A stretch of DNA of 53,544 nt from Candidatus Babelota bacterium (GCA_022707425.1 JAKJAQ010000004.1:38797-92340), one strand, 5' to 3'; positions 41,125 to 49,038 are shown, numbered from the stretch's first letter. Numbers and translations: made by a program. Notes: a model not told the origin generated them from the sequence alone.

Positions 41125-41460
41125 ATGAAACAAATAAATAAATGCGCATTATTGGCAATCTTCATCTTAGGAGTAGCTCGATGCACTTTCGTTCATGCAG
41201 TTGAAAATACAAAAGTATATACATTTTCATCAGCCGATTTGCCAGAATGGAAACCGCATGAATCAACTTTTTCAGATTCTTTCTTTTTAGTTTCAGCTGG
41301 GTATGTTTTTTGTAAGTCTGCTCAGGTTATTTACACAAAGTTGAAGCAAAACCCGAAAGATTTTAAAGCGTACAAAGTGTTGGCTGCGTATGCAGTTCTA
41401 TTGAGTGGGATTGCAGGTGCGGTTGGATTGCATTTGCTTACAGATTGTTATCGCAATTGA
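41125..41460 (+). CDS. Small exported protein with C-terminal membrane segment
   Basis: A 111-residue protein with a signal peptide (CALLAIFILGVARCTFVHA, then VEN). It has a polar middle and a C-terminal hydrophobic stretch (VLAAYAVLLSGIAGAVGLHLL). The start at 41125 has GAAGG four bases upstream; the ATG at 41110 does not. It ends just before a strong terminator. No family recognised. Confidence 0.6.
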   Translation: MKQINKCALLAIFILGVARCTFVHAVENTKVYTFSSADLPEWKPHESTFSDSFFLVSAGYVFCKSAQVIYTKLKQNPKDFKAYKVLAAYAVLLSGIAGAVGLHLLTDCYRN

Positions 41461-41493
41461 GCACAATTAAACTAAAACATTAAGTTATAACAC

Positions 41494-41524
41494 AAAAAGC
41501 ACTCATGCAAATTGAGTGCTTTTT
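41494..41524. terminator. Bidirectional rho-independent terminator
   Basis: Arms AAAAAGCACTCA (41494-41505) and TGAGTGCTTTTT (41513-41524) enclose a 7-base loop, with A- and T-runs on either side. It separates the small envelope genes from hisS on the other strand. Confidence 0.92.
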
Positions 41525-41531
41525 TTTATGT

Positions 41532-42782
41532 TCATTTTTTCAAATAGTGCACTAAATCTCGTTGCGCAATTTTTTCTTCAGTTCCGGTCATCATTGTTTT
41601 TACGGTAATGGTTCCCGTTTCTTGTTCTGTTGGACCAATAATAAGTGCAAATTGTGCACCCAATTTATTTGCTTTGCGCATCATACTTTTAATTGAATCT
41701 TCTTCAAGCATTACTTCTACACAAATACCAGCATCAAACAATAAATCACCAATCAAGAGTGCTAAATTTTGTTGTTCCGTGCCAAGTGGCATAACAACAC
41801 TTAATGCTTCCTTTTGTGGCAAATTAAGTTGATCAACTCGTTGTTCGAGCATTAACAATACTCGTTCGATCCCGATCGCGGCACCAATTGAAGGATAATC
41901 GGTTTTACTTCCCATGAGTGTTGCTAATTGATTGTAGCGACCACCTGAACAAAAAGCATTTTGTGCACCGAGTGAACTGGTAACAAATTCGAAAACTGTT
42001 TTATCGTAATAATCAAGCCCACGCACCAGTGTTGGTGAATGTGTGTACGTTACTGAAAGAATTTCGAGTTGATCTCGCAGTTGTTTCCATTCTTTGGTGC
42101 AGCGTGCGCATAAATGTTGTGTAATTTCTGGTGCCGTGCGGTACAACTCTTGGCAGGTGGGATTTTTGCAATCAAAAATCCGCATAATATTTTTTTCTTT
42201 ACGTTCTTTACACGCAGAGCAAATAGCAGCTTCATGCATAGTTAAAAACGCATACAATTTTGGTTTATATTCTGCACGATCTTGTCCGCACCCTAAAAAA
42301 TTAATTAAGAGCGCATAATCATCACATTTAAAAACATTTTGAAAAAGTTGATCAAGAAGGCCAAGCAAAAATGCATCTTGCGCAATGCTTTCAGTGCCAA
42401 TTATTTCAAGGTTAAATTGATGAAATTCGCGGAATCTTCCTTTTTGTGGCCGTTCATGACGAAACATAGAACCGTAAGAAAACACTTTCCAGGGCAGTGA
42501 CAAATTTCCCTGTTCTAAAAATGCGCGCATGGTAGATGCAGTTGCTTCCGGGCGTAAACAAATTAAATCACTCTCACTGCTTTGTTGAATAATAAACATT
42601 TCTTTGGTTATAACATCGGTGTGCACACCAAGTGAACGTTTAAAAAGTTCAAGTGGTTCTAAAATCGGCGTTATAATCTGTGTAAAATGTGCACGCTTGA
42701 AATGGTGTTGTGCAGAGTTTATTACAAAATCAAAAAGAGTAGTATCTAATAAATCATGTGTACCGCGAACTTTGGTAATCAT
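41532..42782 (-). CDS. hisS: Histidyl-tRNA synthetase
   Basis: HisRS charges tRNA-His. The 416 residues have motif 1 near RAHFTQIITPILEP, motif 2 YGSMFRHERPQKGRFREFHQ (about residue 108), and the two His signatures LVRGLDYYDKTVFEF (about 253) and GRYNQL. A zinc-finger-like insertion (CSACKE, DCKNPTC, CARC) sits between motif 2 and the His signature; it is also known in other bacterial HisRS. The C-terminal anticodon-binding domain is complete. AAGGG lies upstream. Confidence 0.97.
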   Translation of the reverse strand: MITKVRGTHDLLDTTLFDFVINSAQHHFKRAHFTQIITPILEPLELFKRSLGVHTDVITKEMFIIQQSSESDLICLRPEATASTMRAFLEQGNLSLPWKVFSYGSMFRHERPQKGRFREFHQFNLEIIGTESIAQDAFLLGLLDQLFQNVFKCDDYALLINFLGCGQDRAEYKPKLYAFLTMHEAAICSACKERKEKNIMRIFDCKNPTCQELYRTAPEITQHLCARCTKEWKQLRDQLEILSVTYTHSPTLVRGLDYYDKTVFEFVTSSLGAQNAFCSGGRYNQLATLMGSKTDYPSIGAAIGIERVLLMLEQRVDQLNLPQKEALSVVMPLGTEQQNLALLIGDLLFDAGICVEVMLEEDSIKSMMRKANKLGAQFALIIGPTEQETGTITVKTMMTGTEEKIAQRDLVHYLKK

Positions 42783-42927
42783 CCTATTACCCTTACTAAG
42801 AATGGATCATTTTTTTTCAACGTAGCATAGTTCAAACATAAGGTATAGTCATTATTTTGTTGCATATTAAAATGCGGTTAAAATATGCTGTGCGATATCT
42901 GGTTTTGATTCAAGTGTAAAAAAATAG

Positions 42928-42957
42928 TTGACTTCTTTTTAAATGTCATGGTAGAAA
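42928..42957 (+). promoter_or_regulatory. Upstream promoter of OMP1 (P1)
   Basis: TTGACT (42928-42933), 18-base spacer and TAGAAA (42952-42957). Together with a second, similar promoter at 43023 it forms a tandem pair in the 329-base leader of OMP1 (42783-43111). Its spacer ends ATGTCATGG; that of the second ends CAACATGG. Confidence 0.5.
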
Positions 42958-42965
42958 GAGGTCAA

Positions 42966-43007
42966 ATGTCTAAAAAAACAACAATTGTTGAATCAACAAG
43001 GAGGTGA
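42966..43007 (+). CDS. Possible 13-residue leader peptide of OMP1
   Basis: A 13-codon frame (MSKKTTIVESTRR) follows an AGAGG site just after promoter P1. It ends inside a perfect AAGGAGGTGA (42998-43007), which is a full match to the anti-Shine-Dalgarno. That strong site has no gene start at a normal distance. The frame could be a leader for P1 transcripts. It is very short and unsupported by homology. Confidence 0.2.
   Translation: MSKKTTIVESTRR
42979..42999. repeat. Overlapping palindromes upstream of the second OMP1 promoter
   Basis: CAACAATTGTTG (42979-42990) is a perfect palindrome. TTGTTGA-A-TCAACAA (42985-42999) is a second one that shares TTGTTG. They end 23 bases before the -35 box of promoter P2, a common place for a regulator site. 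In RNA from P1 they give two exclusive hairpins. Confidence 0.55.
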
Positions 43008-43022
43008 AAAACACAAAAAAGA

Positions 43023-43052
43023 TTGACTTATGTGTTTCCAACATGGTAAGAC
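43023..43052 (+). promoter_or_regulatory. Proximal promoter of OMP1 (P2)
   Basis: TTGACT (43023-43028), 18-base spacer and TAAGAC (43047-43052), 59 bases before the OMP1 start codon. Confidence 0.55.
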
Positions 43053-43111
43053 TCAAAATAAGTGTAAGGTAGAGTGTAAAGATGTTTAATGTTTTCAAAA
43101 AAGGAGTGTCC

Positions 43112-44677
43112 ATGAGAAAACAATTTCTCATTCCTCTCTTGTTATTAGTAGCAAGCACATCAGTTCTTGCTAATGTTACAAGTCACACGTTCTTCTCTGT
43201 TCGTCCCGTTTTCCAATCTGCGTTTCCAGAAAAAATCACTATGTTCAGAAATAGTCGCGCAAAAGTGGGCGATGATAGCTGGATGGGTGCAATGCAAGCA
43301 GTTGTATTTGGTGGCAGATCAACTAACTCAAAAAAACTAGCACGTTTCTTCTTGCCTTTTGGTAAAGATACATTGGTGTTTGCTGAAAACGGTGCACCAG
43401 CTGCTGGTGGGTTAGTATTCCCTAACGTTGATCCACATTTTAGAGATGTTGCTGCAGAATTTTTTAATATTCAAACAACTGGTGACAACTTCCAAAGTAC
43501 AGTTGCATTCAGACCGCGCCAAACCTACGTTGGTGGTGGATTTGATTGGATCCAATATTTTGGCTGGGGTTGCGATCCATGTGACAAACGCTGGTGGTTT
43601 GAAGTTTCATTCCCCGTTGTCAACGTGCGCAATGAAGTTAAGTTAACAGAATCTATCCAAAGCCAAGGAACTGCACTTAACGCTAGCGTAAATACAAGCG
43701 TTATCGAAGCGTTCGCAGGATTAAAACCATTCTTCAGCCCAAATGCTGGAGTTGCAGGTATTGTTACCGGTTCGCCAATCTTGTTTGGTAAAATTGATGG
43801 CCGCAAATCAAAAACTGGTGTAGCGGATGTCGAAATCAAACTTGGTTATGACTGGGCTTGCGAAGAATGCTACCATGCATACAGCTATATTGGTGTCGTT
43901 GTTCCAACTGGTAACAAACCAAAAGGTGAATTTGTGTTTGAACCAATCGTTGGTAACAATCACCATGTTGGTGTAATGTGGGGCGGCGCATTTGGATTTG
44001 AATTATGGCGCGGTTGTGATGGAAGTAAGAGCATTTGTTGGGAACTTGAAACCAATAGCCGCTACTTATTCCGTAACACACAAACACGTTCTTTTGATTT
44101 AATTAATAAAGAATGGAGTCGCTATCAATTGATATTCGTTAGCCAAGCTGATGCACAAGCTGCTGCAGCAACTGAAGGCATAAACGAATTCACACGAAGA
44201 GTGCGCGTTAAACCTCGCTTCTCATTCGACTTTAATAGCGGACTCGTGTTCACCACTGGTTGTGGATTTGAAGGTGAATTAGGGTATAACTTCTGGGCGC
44301 GTCAAGGTGAAAAAGTAACGCTCAGAGATCCATTCCCAACAACCATAGCACTTTCTTCACTTTTACCAGTTGCTGCTCCAGGTGCAATCAACCGTGCAAT
44401 CACCATTCGTGAAGAATTTGATGGTGCCGATGTTTCATTAGCTGCAAACGCTGCTCAACGCTACACCAACAACCGCATTCAAGAACAAGATATTGACTTC
44501 GGTTCAGCAGCACATCCATGTGCACTTTCACATACCGTTTATGGCTCACTTGGCTTTAACTGGGATTGCATGTGCTGGCCAGTATTTGTTGGCGTTGGCG
44601 GATCATATGAATTTGCATCTTGCAATACCGCTCTTGAACGTTGGATGGTATGGGGCAAACTCGGCGTATCTATCTAA
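43112..44677 (+). CDS. Outer-membrane beta-barrel protein, paralogue 1 (OMP1)
   Basis: A 521-residue protein with a signal peptide (FLIPLLLLVASTSVLA, then NVTSH). It is a paralogue of the proteins at 47252 and 49039 and shares SHxFFSxRxxFQSAxPExxTxFR, QAVVFGGxSTNSKxLARxFLPFxKDTLxFA, GNKPKGEFVFEPIVGNN, RYLFRNTQxRSFDL, and ELGYNFWARQ. The C-terminus (RWMVWGKLGVSI) alternates as a barrel end strand. Cysteine pairs (WGCDPCDKRWW, WACEECYHA) may form disulfides. It is probably a major surface or porin-like protein; no database family can be named. Start 43112 has AAGGAG six bases upstream; the earlier ATG at 43082 does not. Confidence 0.8.
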   Translation: MRKQFLIPLLLLVASTSVLANVTSHTFFSVRPVFQSAFPEKITMFRNSRAKVGDDSWMGAMQAVVFGGRSTNSKKLARFFLPFGKDTLVFAENGAPAAGGLVFPNVDPHFRDVAAEFFNIQTTGDNFQSTVAFRPRQTYVGGGFDWIQYFGWGCDPCDKRWWFEVSFPVVNVRNEVKLTESIQSQGTALNASVNTSVIEAFAGLKPFFSPNAGVAGIVTGSPILFGKIDGRKSKTGVADVEIKLGYDWACEECYHAYSYIGVVVPTGNKPKGEFVFEPIVGNNHHVGVMWGGAFGFELWRGCDGSKSICWELETNSRYLFRNTQTRSFDLINKEWSRYQLIFVSQADAQAAAATEGINEFTRRVRVKPRFSFDFNSGLVFTTGCGFEGELGYNFWARQGEKVTLRDPFPTTIALSSLLPVAAPGAINRAITIREEFDGADVSLAANAAQRYTNNRIQEQDIDFGSAAHPCALSHTVYGSLGFNWDCMCWPVFVGVGGSYEFASCNTALERWMVWGKLGVSI

Positions 44678-44696
44678 GTTAAGCTGAGGAGCAAAA

Positions 44697-45281
44697 ATGA
44701 TGAAACGTTCTTTATTAGTAATAGGATTTTTGCCATTGCTTGCAGTTAATCTGCAAGCAATGGAACGGCCCACACAGGGCTATCCTGGTGTCGCACAAGC
44801 AGTTAGTCAAATCAATCAGCTTATTTCAAAGCGATTTAGAGACCTTGTAACGTCGTACATTAGAGCATTAAATTCTAATCGTCCTGAATCAGAGCTGACA
44901 AAGATGCGCAATGAACTTTCGTCTGAAATGTCTAGTATGGACAATGAAAAAAGCCGAATTGAAGCAAGAATTGCGACAAGTACAGGCGAAGTACGGACGA
45001 GCAATTTAATAAAACAAGCATGGTCAAGATATAACGAATCACTTGATTCATTAAATGCAGGACGTAAAAAAGCTGAAGAAACTTATGGTTCAGGAATGAG
45101 ACGTCCTGGTGAAGGTGGCGAAACTGATCGACCAGCCCGCTACACCATGGATTTTAATGGTGCAAAAGCTATAGCTGGCGATATCAAAACGCAGTTGGCA
45201 TCTGTTCGCGAAGCAGGTAAGGTTTTGTCGTCAGATCAAAAAAAACAGCTTAATGATGCAGCTGGTATAATGATTTTCTGA
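44697..45281 (+). CDS. Secreted helical protein, YTMDF family copy 1
   Basis: A 194-residue protein with a signal peptide (LLVIGFLPLLAVNLQA, then MER). The mature part is helical and charged (ESELTKMRNELSSEMSSMD, then EKSRIEARI). It is a paralogue of the 46520 protein, shown by PESEL, YTMDFxxAKxxAGxIxxxLAxVRxAGKxxSxxQ and a final IF. It lies 19 bases after OMP1 with GAGGAG upstream, so the two form an operon. The coding DNA of the signal peptide holds a perfect 13-bp hairpin. A partner or chaperone of OMP1 is a guess. Confidence 0.75.
   Translation: MMKRSLLVIGFLPLLAVNLQAMERPTQGYPGVAQAVSQINQLISKRFRDLVTSYIRALNSNRPESELTKMRNELSSEMSSMDNEKSRIEARIATSTGEVRTSNLIKQAWSRYNESLDSLNAGRKKAEETYGSGMRRPGEGGETDRPARYTMDFNGAKAIAGDIKTQLASVREAGKVLSSDQKKQLNDAAGIMIF
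44733..44763 (+). promoter_or_regulatory. Perfect 13-bp hairpin inside signal-peptide codons
   Basis: CCATTGCTTGCAG (44733-44745) is the exact reverse complement of CTGCAAGCAATGG (44751-44763) across a TTAAT loop. The right arm includes the Met22 codon (44760-44762), the first residue after the predicted cleavage site. It lies 56 bases after the OMP1 stop and has no T-run. Confidence 0.8.
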
Positions 45282-45305
45282 TTATCTAGTAATCAAATCT
45301 TTAAC

Positions 45306-45335
45306 AAGAAGAGAGTTAGCAATAACTCTCTTCTT
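45306..45335 (+). terminator. Terminator-like hairpin after the OMP1 operon
   Basis: AAGAAGAGAGTTA (45306-45318) pairs with TAACTCTCTTCTT (45323-45335) over a GCAA tetraloop. A short T-rich stretch follows. It lies 25 bases after the stop of the 44697 gene and before galE. Confidence 0.8.
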
Positions 45336-45355
45336 TCTTATAAAGGTAATTTTGT

Positions 45356-46372
45356 ATGGACAAACGCACGGTGTTAATTACCGGAGGTGCCGGATACATT
45401 GGTTCGCATATTGCGTATCTTTGTGCACTATCAGGTTATCAAGTTATTGTACTTGATTCGTTTGTTCATAATAATTATTTTGCTCCAAGTTGGGCAACAG
45501 TGATCAAGAGCGATTATGCTAATGCTCATGTGTTGGATTCAATTTTTTCATTACATAAAATCGATGCAGTTATTCATTGTGCTGCTTTCATTGAAGTTGG
45601 TGAATCTGTGCGCGATCCACTGGCATTTTATGACAACAATGTAACTAAAACAGTAACGCTTTTGCAGAAGATGATGCAATGGGGTGTGCATAATTTTATA
45701 TTTTCCTCAAGTTGTGCTGTTTATGGTCAACCGCATTATCTTCCATTAACCGAATCACATCCACAGCAACCAATGAGCCCTTATGGCCACACAAAAGCGA
45801 TGATTGAAAAAATTGTAGAGGATGTGGCACAAGCGCATGGCTTACGTTTTATTGCACTCAGGTATTTTAATGCAGCAGGTGCGTTTCCTGAACAGGGACT
45901 TGGTGAGCTGCATACAAACGAAACACATTTAATACCATTGATGCTTGATGCATTGCTTATGCGCAAACCGTTTACGATTTTTGGAATTGATTATCAAACC
46001 AAAGATGGTACTGCGATTAGAGATTTTGTACATGTGCGCGATATTGCACACGCGCATTTATTAGCACTTGAACACCTTCATCAAGGAAATCCGTCAGACT
46101 GTTTTAATTTAGGAACCGGTGTTGGCTATTCAATTAAAGAAGTTGTTGAAATGATGCAACGCATTTCAGGTATTATGCTTAAAACAATTGTAGCACCGCG
46201 CCGCTTGGGCGATCCTGCTCTATTAATTGCCGATCCACAAAAAGCATTCATGATTCTTAAATGGAAACCACATTATTCACAATTAGAGTTCATTCTCAAA
46301 TCGGCGCTTATTTTTCATAAAGAGTTGTTGCATAAAAAAGAAATGTATTATTCAAGTGCCACTGCATTTTGA
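45356..46372 (+). CDS. galE: UDP-glucose 4-epimerase
   Basis: GalE interconverts UDP-glucose and UDP-galactose with bound NAD. The 338-residue length is normal. Marks are the NAD loop TGGAGYIGSH (residue 9), CAAFIEVGESVRDPLAFYDNN, the catalytic Ser (SSSCAVYG) and YGHTK (Tyr and Lys of YxxxK, about residues 143-147). RYFNAAGA, RDFVHVRDIAHAH and FNLGTGVGYSIKEV follow. AAAGGTAA lies upstream. It sits between OMP1 and OMP2, which suggests it feeds surface glycan or glycosylation; that is inference. UDP-GalNAc or UDP-GlcNAc activity cannot be excluded. Confidence 0.94.
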   Translation: MDKRTVLITGGAGYIGSHIAYLCALSGYQVIVLDSFVHNNYFAPSWATVIKSDYANAHVLDSIFSLHKIDAVIHCAAFIEVGESVRDPLAFYDNNVTKTVTLLQKMMQWGVHNFIFSSSCAVYGQPHYLPLTESHPQQPMSPYGHTKAMIEKIVEDVAQAHGLRFIALRYFNAAGAFPEQGLGELHTNETHLIPLMLDALLMRKPFTIFGIDYQTKDGTAIRDFVHVRDIAHAHLLALEHLHQGNPSDCFNLGTGVGYSIKEVVEMMQRISGIMLKTIVAPRRLGDPALLIADPQKAFMILKWKPHYSQLEFILKSALIFHKELLHKKEMYYSSATAF

Positions 46373-46442
46373 GAAAAATAATATATTCAATTTTGGTGCA
46401 ATTTTGCGTGATACAGCAGCTTTCAAGTCGTTGTGCCCACCA

Positions 46443-46472
46443 TTGACTTTTATTAATTTATTTTCTTAAAGT
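46443..46472 (+). promoter_or_regulatory. Predicted promoter of the 46520 gene (TTGACT-N18-TAAAGT)
   Basis: TTGACT (46443-46448), 18-base spacer and TAAAGT (46467-46472), 47 bases before the start codon. It shares -35 and spacing with the promoters at 40078, 42928 and 43023. Confidence 0.5.
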
Positions 46473-46519
46473 TAAATTTAAGTTCAGGTTTGTACGGAAA
46501 ACAAAAAGGATTAAGAACT

Positions 46520-47089
46520 ATGAAGAGAGTGCTATTATTAACTTTCTTGGCTATTTGTGCCATTGATGCACACGCAATGGAAAAAAAGACACAACCATTT
46601 ATCAGTGTAAAACAAGTTGTAGGTGCCTATGGTCAAATTTATTCAAAAACATTTCGCGATACGGTTAATGAATTTGTGCGTAAATTAAAAATGAATGCTC
46701 CGGAATCAGAATTACGCAAATTTTCACAAAGATTTCGTGAAGAAGTAGAAGACGCGGACAAAATGGAAAGCGAAATTGCAGCACGCATAAGAGTTTCTCG
46801 CAAAGAAATTGCTGAAAGCCCGCTAATTATGAGCGCAGAAGAGAGATTGAAAGAAAATATTCAAAATGCAACAACTCAAATAGAACGTGCCATGGAAGCT
46901 TATAAAAAAAGAAATCCTGGTTCTAAATTAGGTGCAGAAGAACGTGGTTACACCATGGATTTTACACGAGCAAAAAAAGAAGCTGGCCAAATTAATCAAA
47001 AATTAGCTGCTGTCCGCGATGCAGGTAAAACCTTCAGCAAACAACAGTGTGATGAACTTAACGCGGTTGCGCAAATCGCCATCTTTTAA
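46520..47089 (+). CDS. Secreted helical protein, YTMDF family copy 2
   Basis: A 189-residue protein with a signal peptide (VLLLTFLAICAIDAHA, then MEK). It is a paralogue of the 44697 protein: both share a Phe-Arg-Asp segment (KTFRDTVNEF against KRFRDLVTSY), PESEL, YTMDF, AGKxxSxxQ and a terminal IF. Charged helical stretches (EDADKMESEIAARIRVSRKE) suggest coiled coil. AAGGA precedes the start at nine bases' distance. It has its own promoter and ends at a terminator, so it is a single-gene unit between galE and OMP2. Function unknown. Confidence 0.75.
   Translation: MKRVLLLTFLAICAIDAHAMEKKTQPFISVKQVVGAYGQIYSKTFRDTVNEFVRKLKMNAPESELRKFSQRFREEVEDADKMESEIAARIRVSRKEIAESPLIMSAEERLKENIQNATTQIERAMEAYKKRNPGSKLGAEERGYTMDFTRAKKEAGQINQKLAAVRDAGKTFSKQQCDELNAVAQIAIF
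46560..46580 (+). promoter_or_regulatory. Short hairpin at the signal-peptide end (6 bp)
   Basis: CCATTG (46560-46565) pairs with CAATGG (46575-46580) over nine bases. The right arm covers the Met20 codon, as in the gene at 44697. On its own it is weak; its position makes it notable. Confidence 0.35.
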
Positions 47090-47108
47090 TCACCGTTAAG
47101 CTATTAAT

Positions 47109-47138
47109 AAGAGAGAGAGTAAAGAAACTCTCTCTCTT
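47109..47138 (+). terminator. Rho-independent terminator after the 46520 gene
   Basis: AAGAGAGAGAGT (47109-47120) pairs with ACTCTCTCTCTT (47127-47138) across a 6-base loop and is followed by TTATTTTTTT. Confidence 0.9.
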
Positions 47139-47167
47139 TTATTTTTTTATGGCAGGCAATACATGCA

Positions 47168-47197
47168 TTTACTTTCAAGCGCTTCCTATCTTAGGGT
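47168..47197 (+). promoter_or_regulatory. Predicted promoter of OMP2
   Basis: TTTACT (47168-47173), 18-base spacer, TAGGGT (47192-47197). The spacer resembles that of the OMP3 promoter (TTCAxGCxCxTxCTATC, then TAGG), so the two promoters are homologous. Confidence 0.5.
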
Positions 47198-47251
47198 AAC
47201 AGAGATTTGAAAAAGTTTTTTATAACACCGATGTGCAATAAAGGAAACATG

Positions 47252-48856
47252 ATGAACAAAATGTGTGTTGGTATTGTTTGCATGTTAATTGCAGTAAGTA
47301 ATAGTGCATATTGCAGCAGTCAAGATGTTAACAGTCATTCTTTCTTTTCTATTCGTTCGCCATTTCAATCAGCTTCACCTGAACGAGTAACTTTGTTTCG
47401 TGATGCACCATTGCTTAATTGCGATCGATATCAAGGTGGCTTACAAGCAGTTGTATTTGGTGGCGAGTCAACTAATTCAAAAGCGTTGGCCCGTTATTTT
47501 CTGCCATTTGATAAAGACACATTAATTTTTGCTAATGACAATGCACCAGGGAGCACGATCGGTGGATTAGAGAATCCGAATTTTAGAGATGTGAATGCAT
47601 TTTTTTTCAATATCCAAACTGTTGCAAACGATTTTAAAAGTACAGTAAAATTCAGCCCACGGCACACGTATGTTGGGCTCGGTCTTGATTGGAAACAATA
47701 TGTTGGCAGTTGCGAATGTGGGCCCAAACGTTGGTGGCTTGAAATTTCATTTCCGATTTTGCATGTACGCAATGAAATCAACTGTATTGAAACAGTTCTA
47801 AATCAAGGTGTCGCGGGAGCTTTCTTGGGGGATGATTTGGGTAATCCACCAGTTGGAGCTAATGAAGTAAATACGAGTGTGTGTGAAGCGTTTAAGGGAC
47901 TGAAACCTTTTTTTGTTGGCGCAGCCAGTGGCGGTGCTGTTACTGGTTCAGGTTTTAAGTTTGGAAAAATTGACGGAGCAAAAAGCAAAACAGGATTAGC
48001 AGATATTGAATTTAAAGTTGGTTATGATTTTGCACAAGAAGAATGTTACCATGGTGATCTTTATGCAGGTATGGTAATTCCTACCGGGAACAAACCGAAA
48101 GGTGAATTTGTTTTTGAACCAATTGTGGGGAACAATCGTCACTTTGCTTTAATGTGGGGCGGTTCGTTTGGATATGAATTGTGGCGCAGCTGTGATGATG
48201 TGCAAGATCTCCGTTTTGAATTTGAAGTTAATGGGCGTTATTTATTTAGAAACACACAAATACGTTCATTTGATTTAGTTGATAAATCGTGGAGCCGGTA
48301 CATGCTCGTGTATCGCGCTTTTGCAAATTCACAAAATGTTACTCCTGAAGAGGGGATCAATGTATTCACTCAAAAATTGCACATTACACCGCGCTATGCG
48401 CAAGATTTCAATTTCGGTTTAGTATACGATATTTGTAATTGGCAAGCAGAAATTGGGTATAATTTCTGGGCACGTCAATCTGAAAAAGCAAAATTAAAAG
48501 AACCGTTCAGCACAACAATAACTTTTCCTGAAGTATCAGCTTCCATAATTTCTGCTGATACCATCAATCGGGCAATCACGATCAAAGAAAACTTTGCAGG
48601 AGCAAATCTTCCTTTAGGTGGTAGTGAATCGTTGTATAATTTAAATGCATGGCAAGAATCTGATCTTAATTTGCATTCAGCAGTAGCGCCCTGTGCAATT
48701 TCTCATATTGTATATGGTTCACTTGGCAGCTACAGCGACCATTGGTGTGATTGCTGGTCGCTCTTTGCAGGAATGGGTGGTTCGTATGAATTTTCATCGG
48801 TCAACACAGCAATCAATCGTTGGATGGTATGGGCAAAAGTTGGTGTATCGGTGTAA
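47252..48856 (+). CDS. Outer-membrane beta-barrel protein, paralogue 2 (OMP2)
   Basis: A 534-residue protein with a signal peptide (VGIVCMLIAVSNSAYC, then SSQD). It is very close to OMP3 for most of its length and more distant from OMP1. It shares the SHSFFSIRSPFQSASPERVT start, EFVFEPIVGNN, RSFDLVDKSWSRYMLV, and the barrel-like end RWMVWAKVGVSV. A segment around residues 190-225 (NQGVAGAFLGDDLGNPPVGA) differs strongly from OMP3 and OMP1. The many Cys residues (SCECGPKRWW, QEECYHGD, ICNWQ, WCDCW) could cross-link the outer membrane. ATGs at 47249 and 47252 both follow AAAGGA; 47252 has the better spacing. Confidence 0.8.
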   Translation: MNKMCVGIVCMLIAVSNSAYCSSQDVNSHSFFSIRSPFQSASPERVTLFRDAPLLNCDRYQGGLQAVVFGGESTNSKALARYFLPFDKDTLIFANDNAPGSTIGGLENPNFRDVNAFFFNIQTVANDFKSTVKFSPRHTYVGLGLDWKQYVGSCECGPKRWWLEISFPILHVRNEINCIETVLNQGVAGAFLGDDLGNPPVGANEVNTSVCEAFKGLKPFFVGAASGGAVTGSGFKFGKIDGAKSKTGLADIEFKVGYDFAQEECYHGDLYAGMVIPTGNKPKGEFVFEPIVGNNRHFALMWGGSFGYELWRSCDDVQDLRFEFEVNGRYLFRNTQIRSFDLVDKSWSRYMLVYRAFANSQNVTPEEGINVFTQKLHITPRYAQDFNFGLVYDICNWQAEIGYNFWARQSEKAKLKEPFSTTITFPEVSASIISADTINRAITIKENFAGANLPLGGSESLYNLNAWQESDLNLHSAVAPCAISHIVYGSLGSYSDHWCDCWSLFAGMGGSYEFSSVNTAINRWMVWAKVGVSV

Positions 48857-48950
48857 GAATTATTAACAAAAATATGCAGCTATTGAAATCGATGTTTTGA
48901 AAGTTAAAATATATAAAAAATGAATATAAAAAAATTAAAAAAAACCATCG

Positions 48951-48979
48951 TTGACATTCAGCTCATGCTATCGTAGGTT
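48951..48979 (+). promoter_or_regulatory. Predicted promoter of OMP3
   Basis: TTGACA (48951-48956), 17-base spacer and TAGGTT (48974-48979). An A/T-rich stretch (48900-48945), UP-element-like, lies just upstream. Confidence 0.6.
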
Positions 48980-49038
48980 AAAAAACGCACTTTAGAAAAA
49001 ACTGTGTATTGCCGCTTATACATAAAAAAGGAGTTAGT

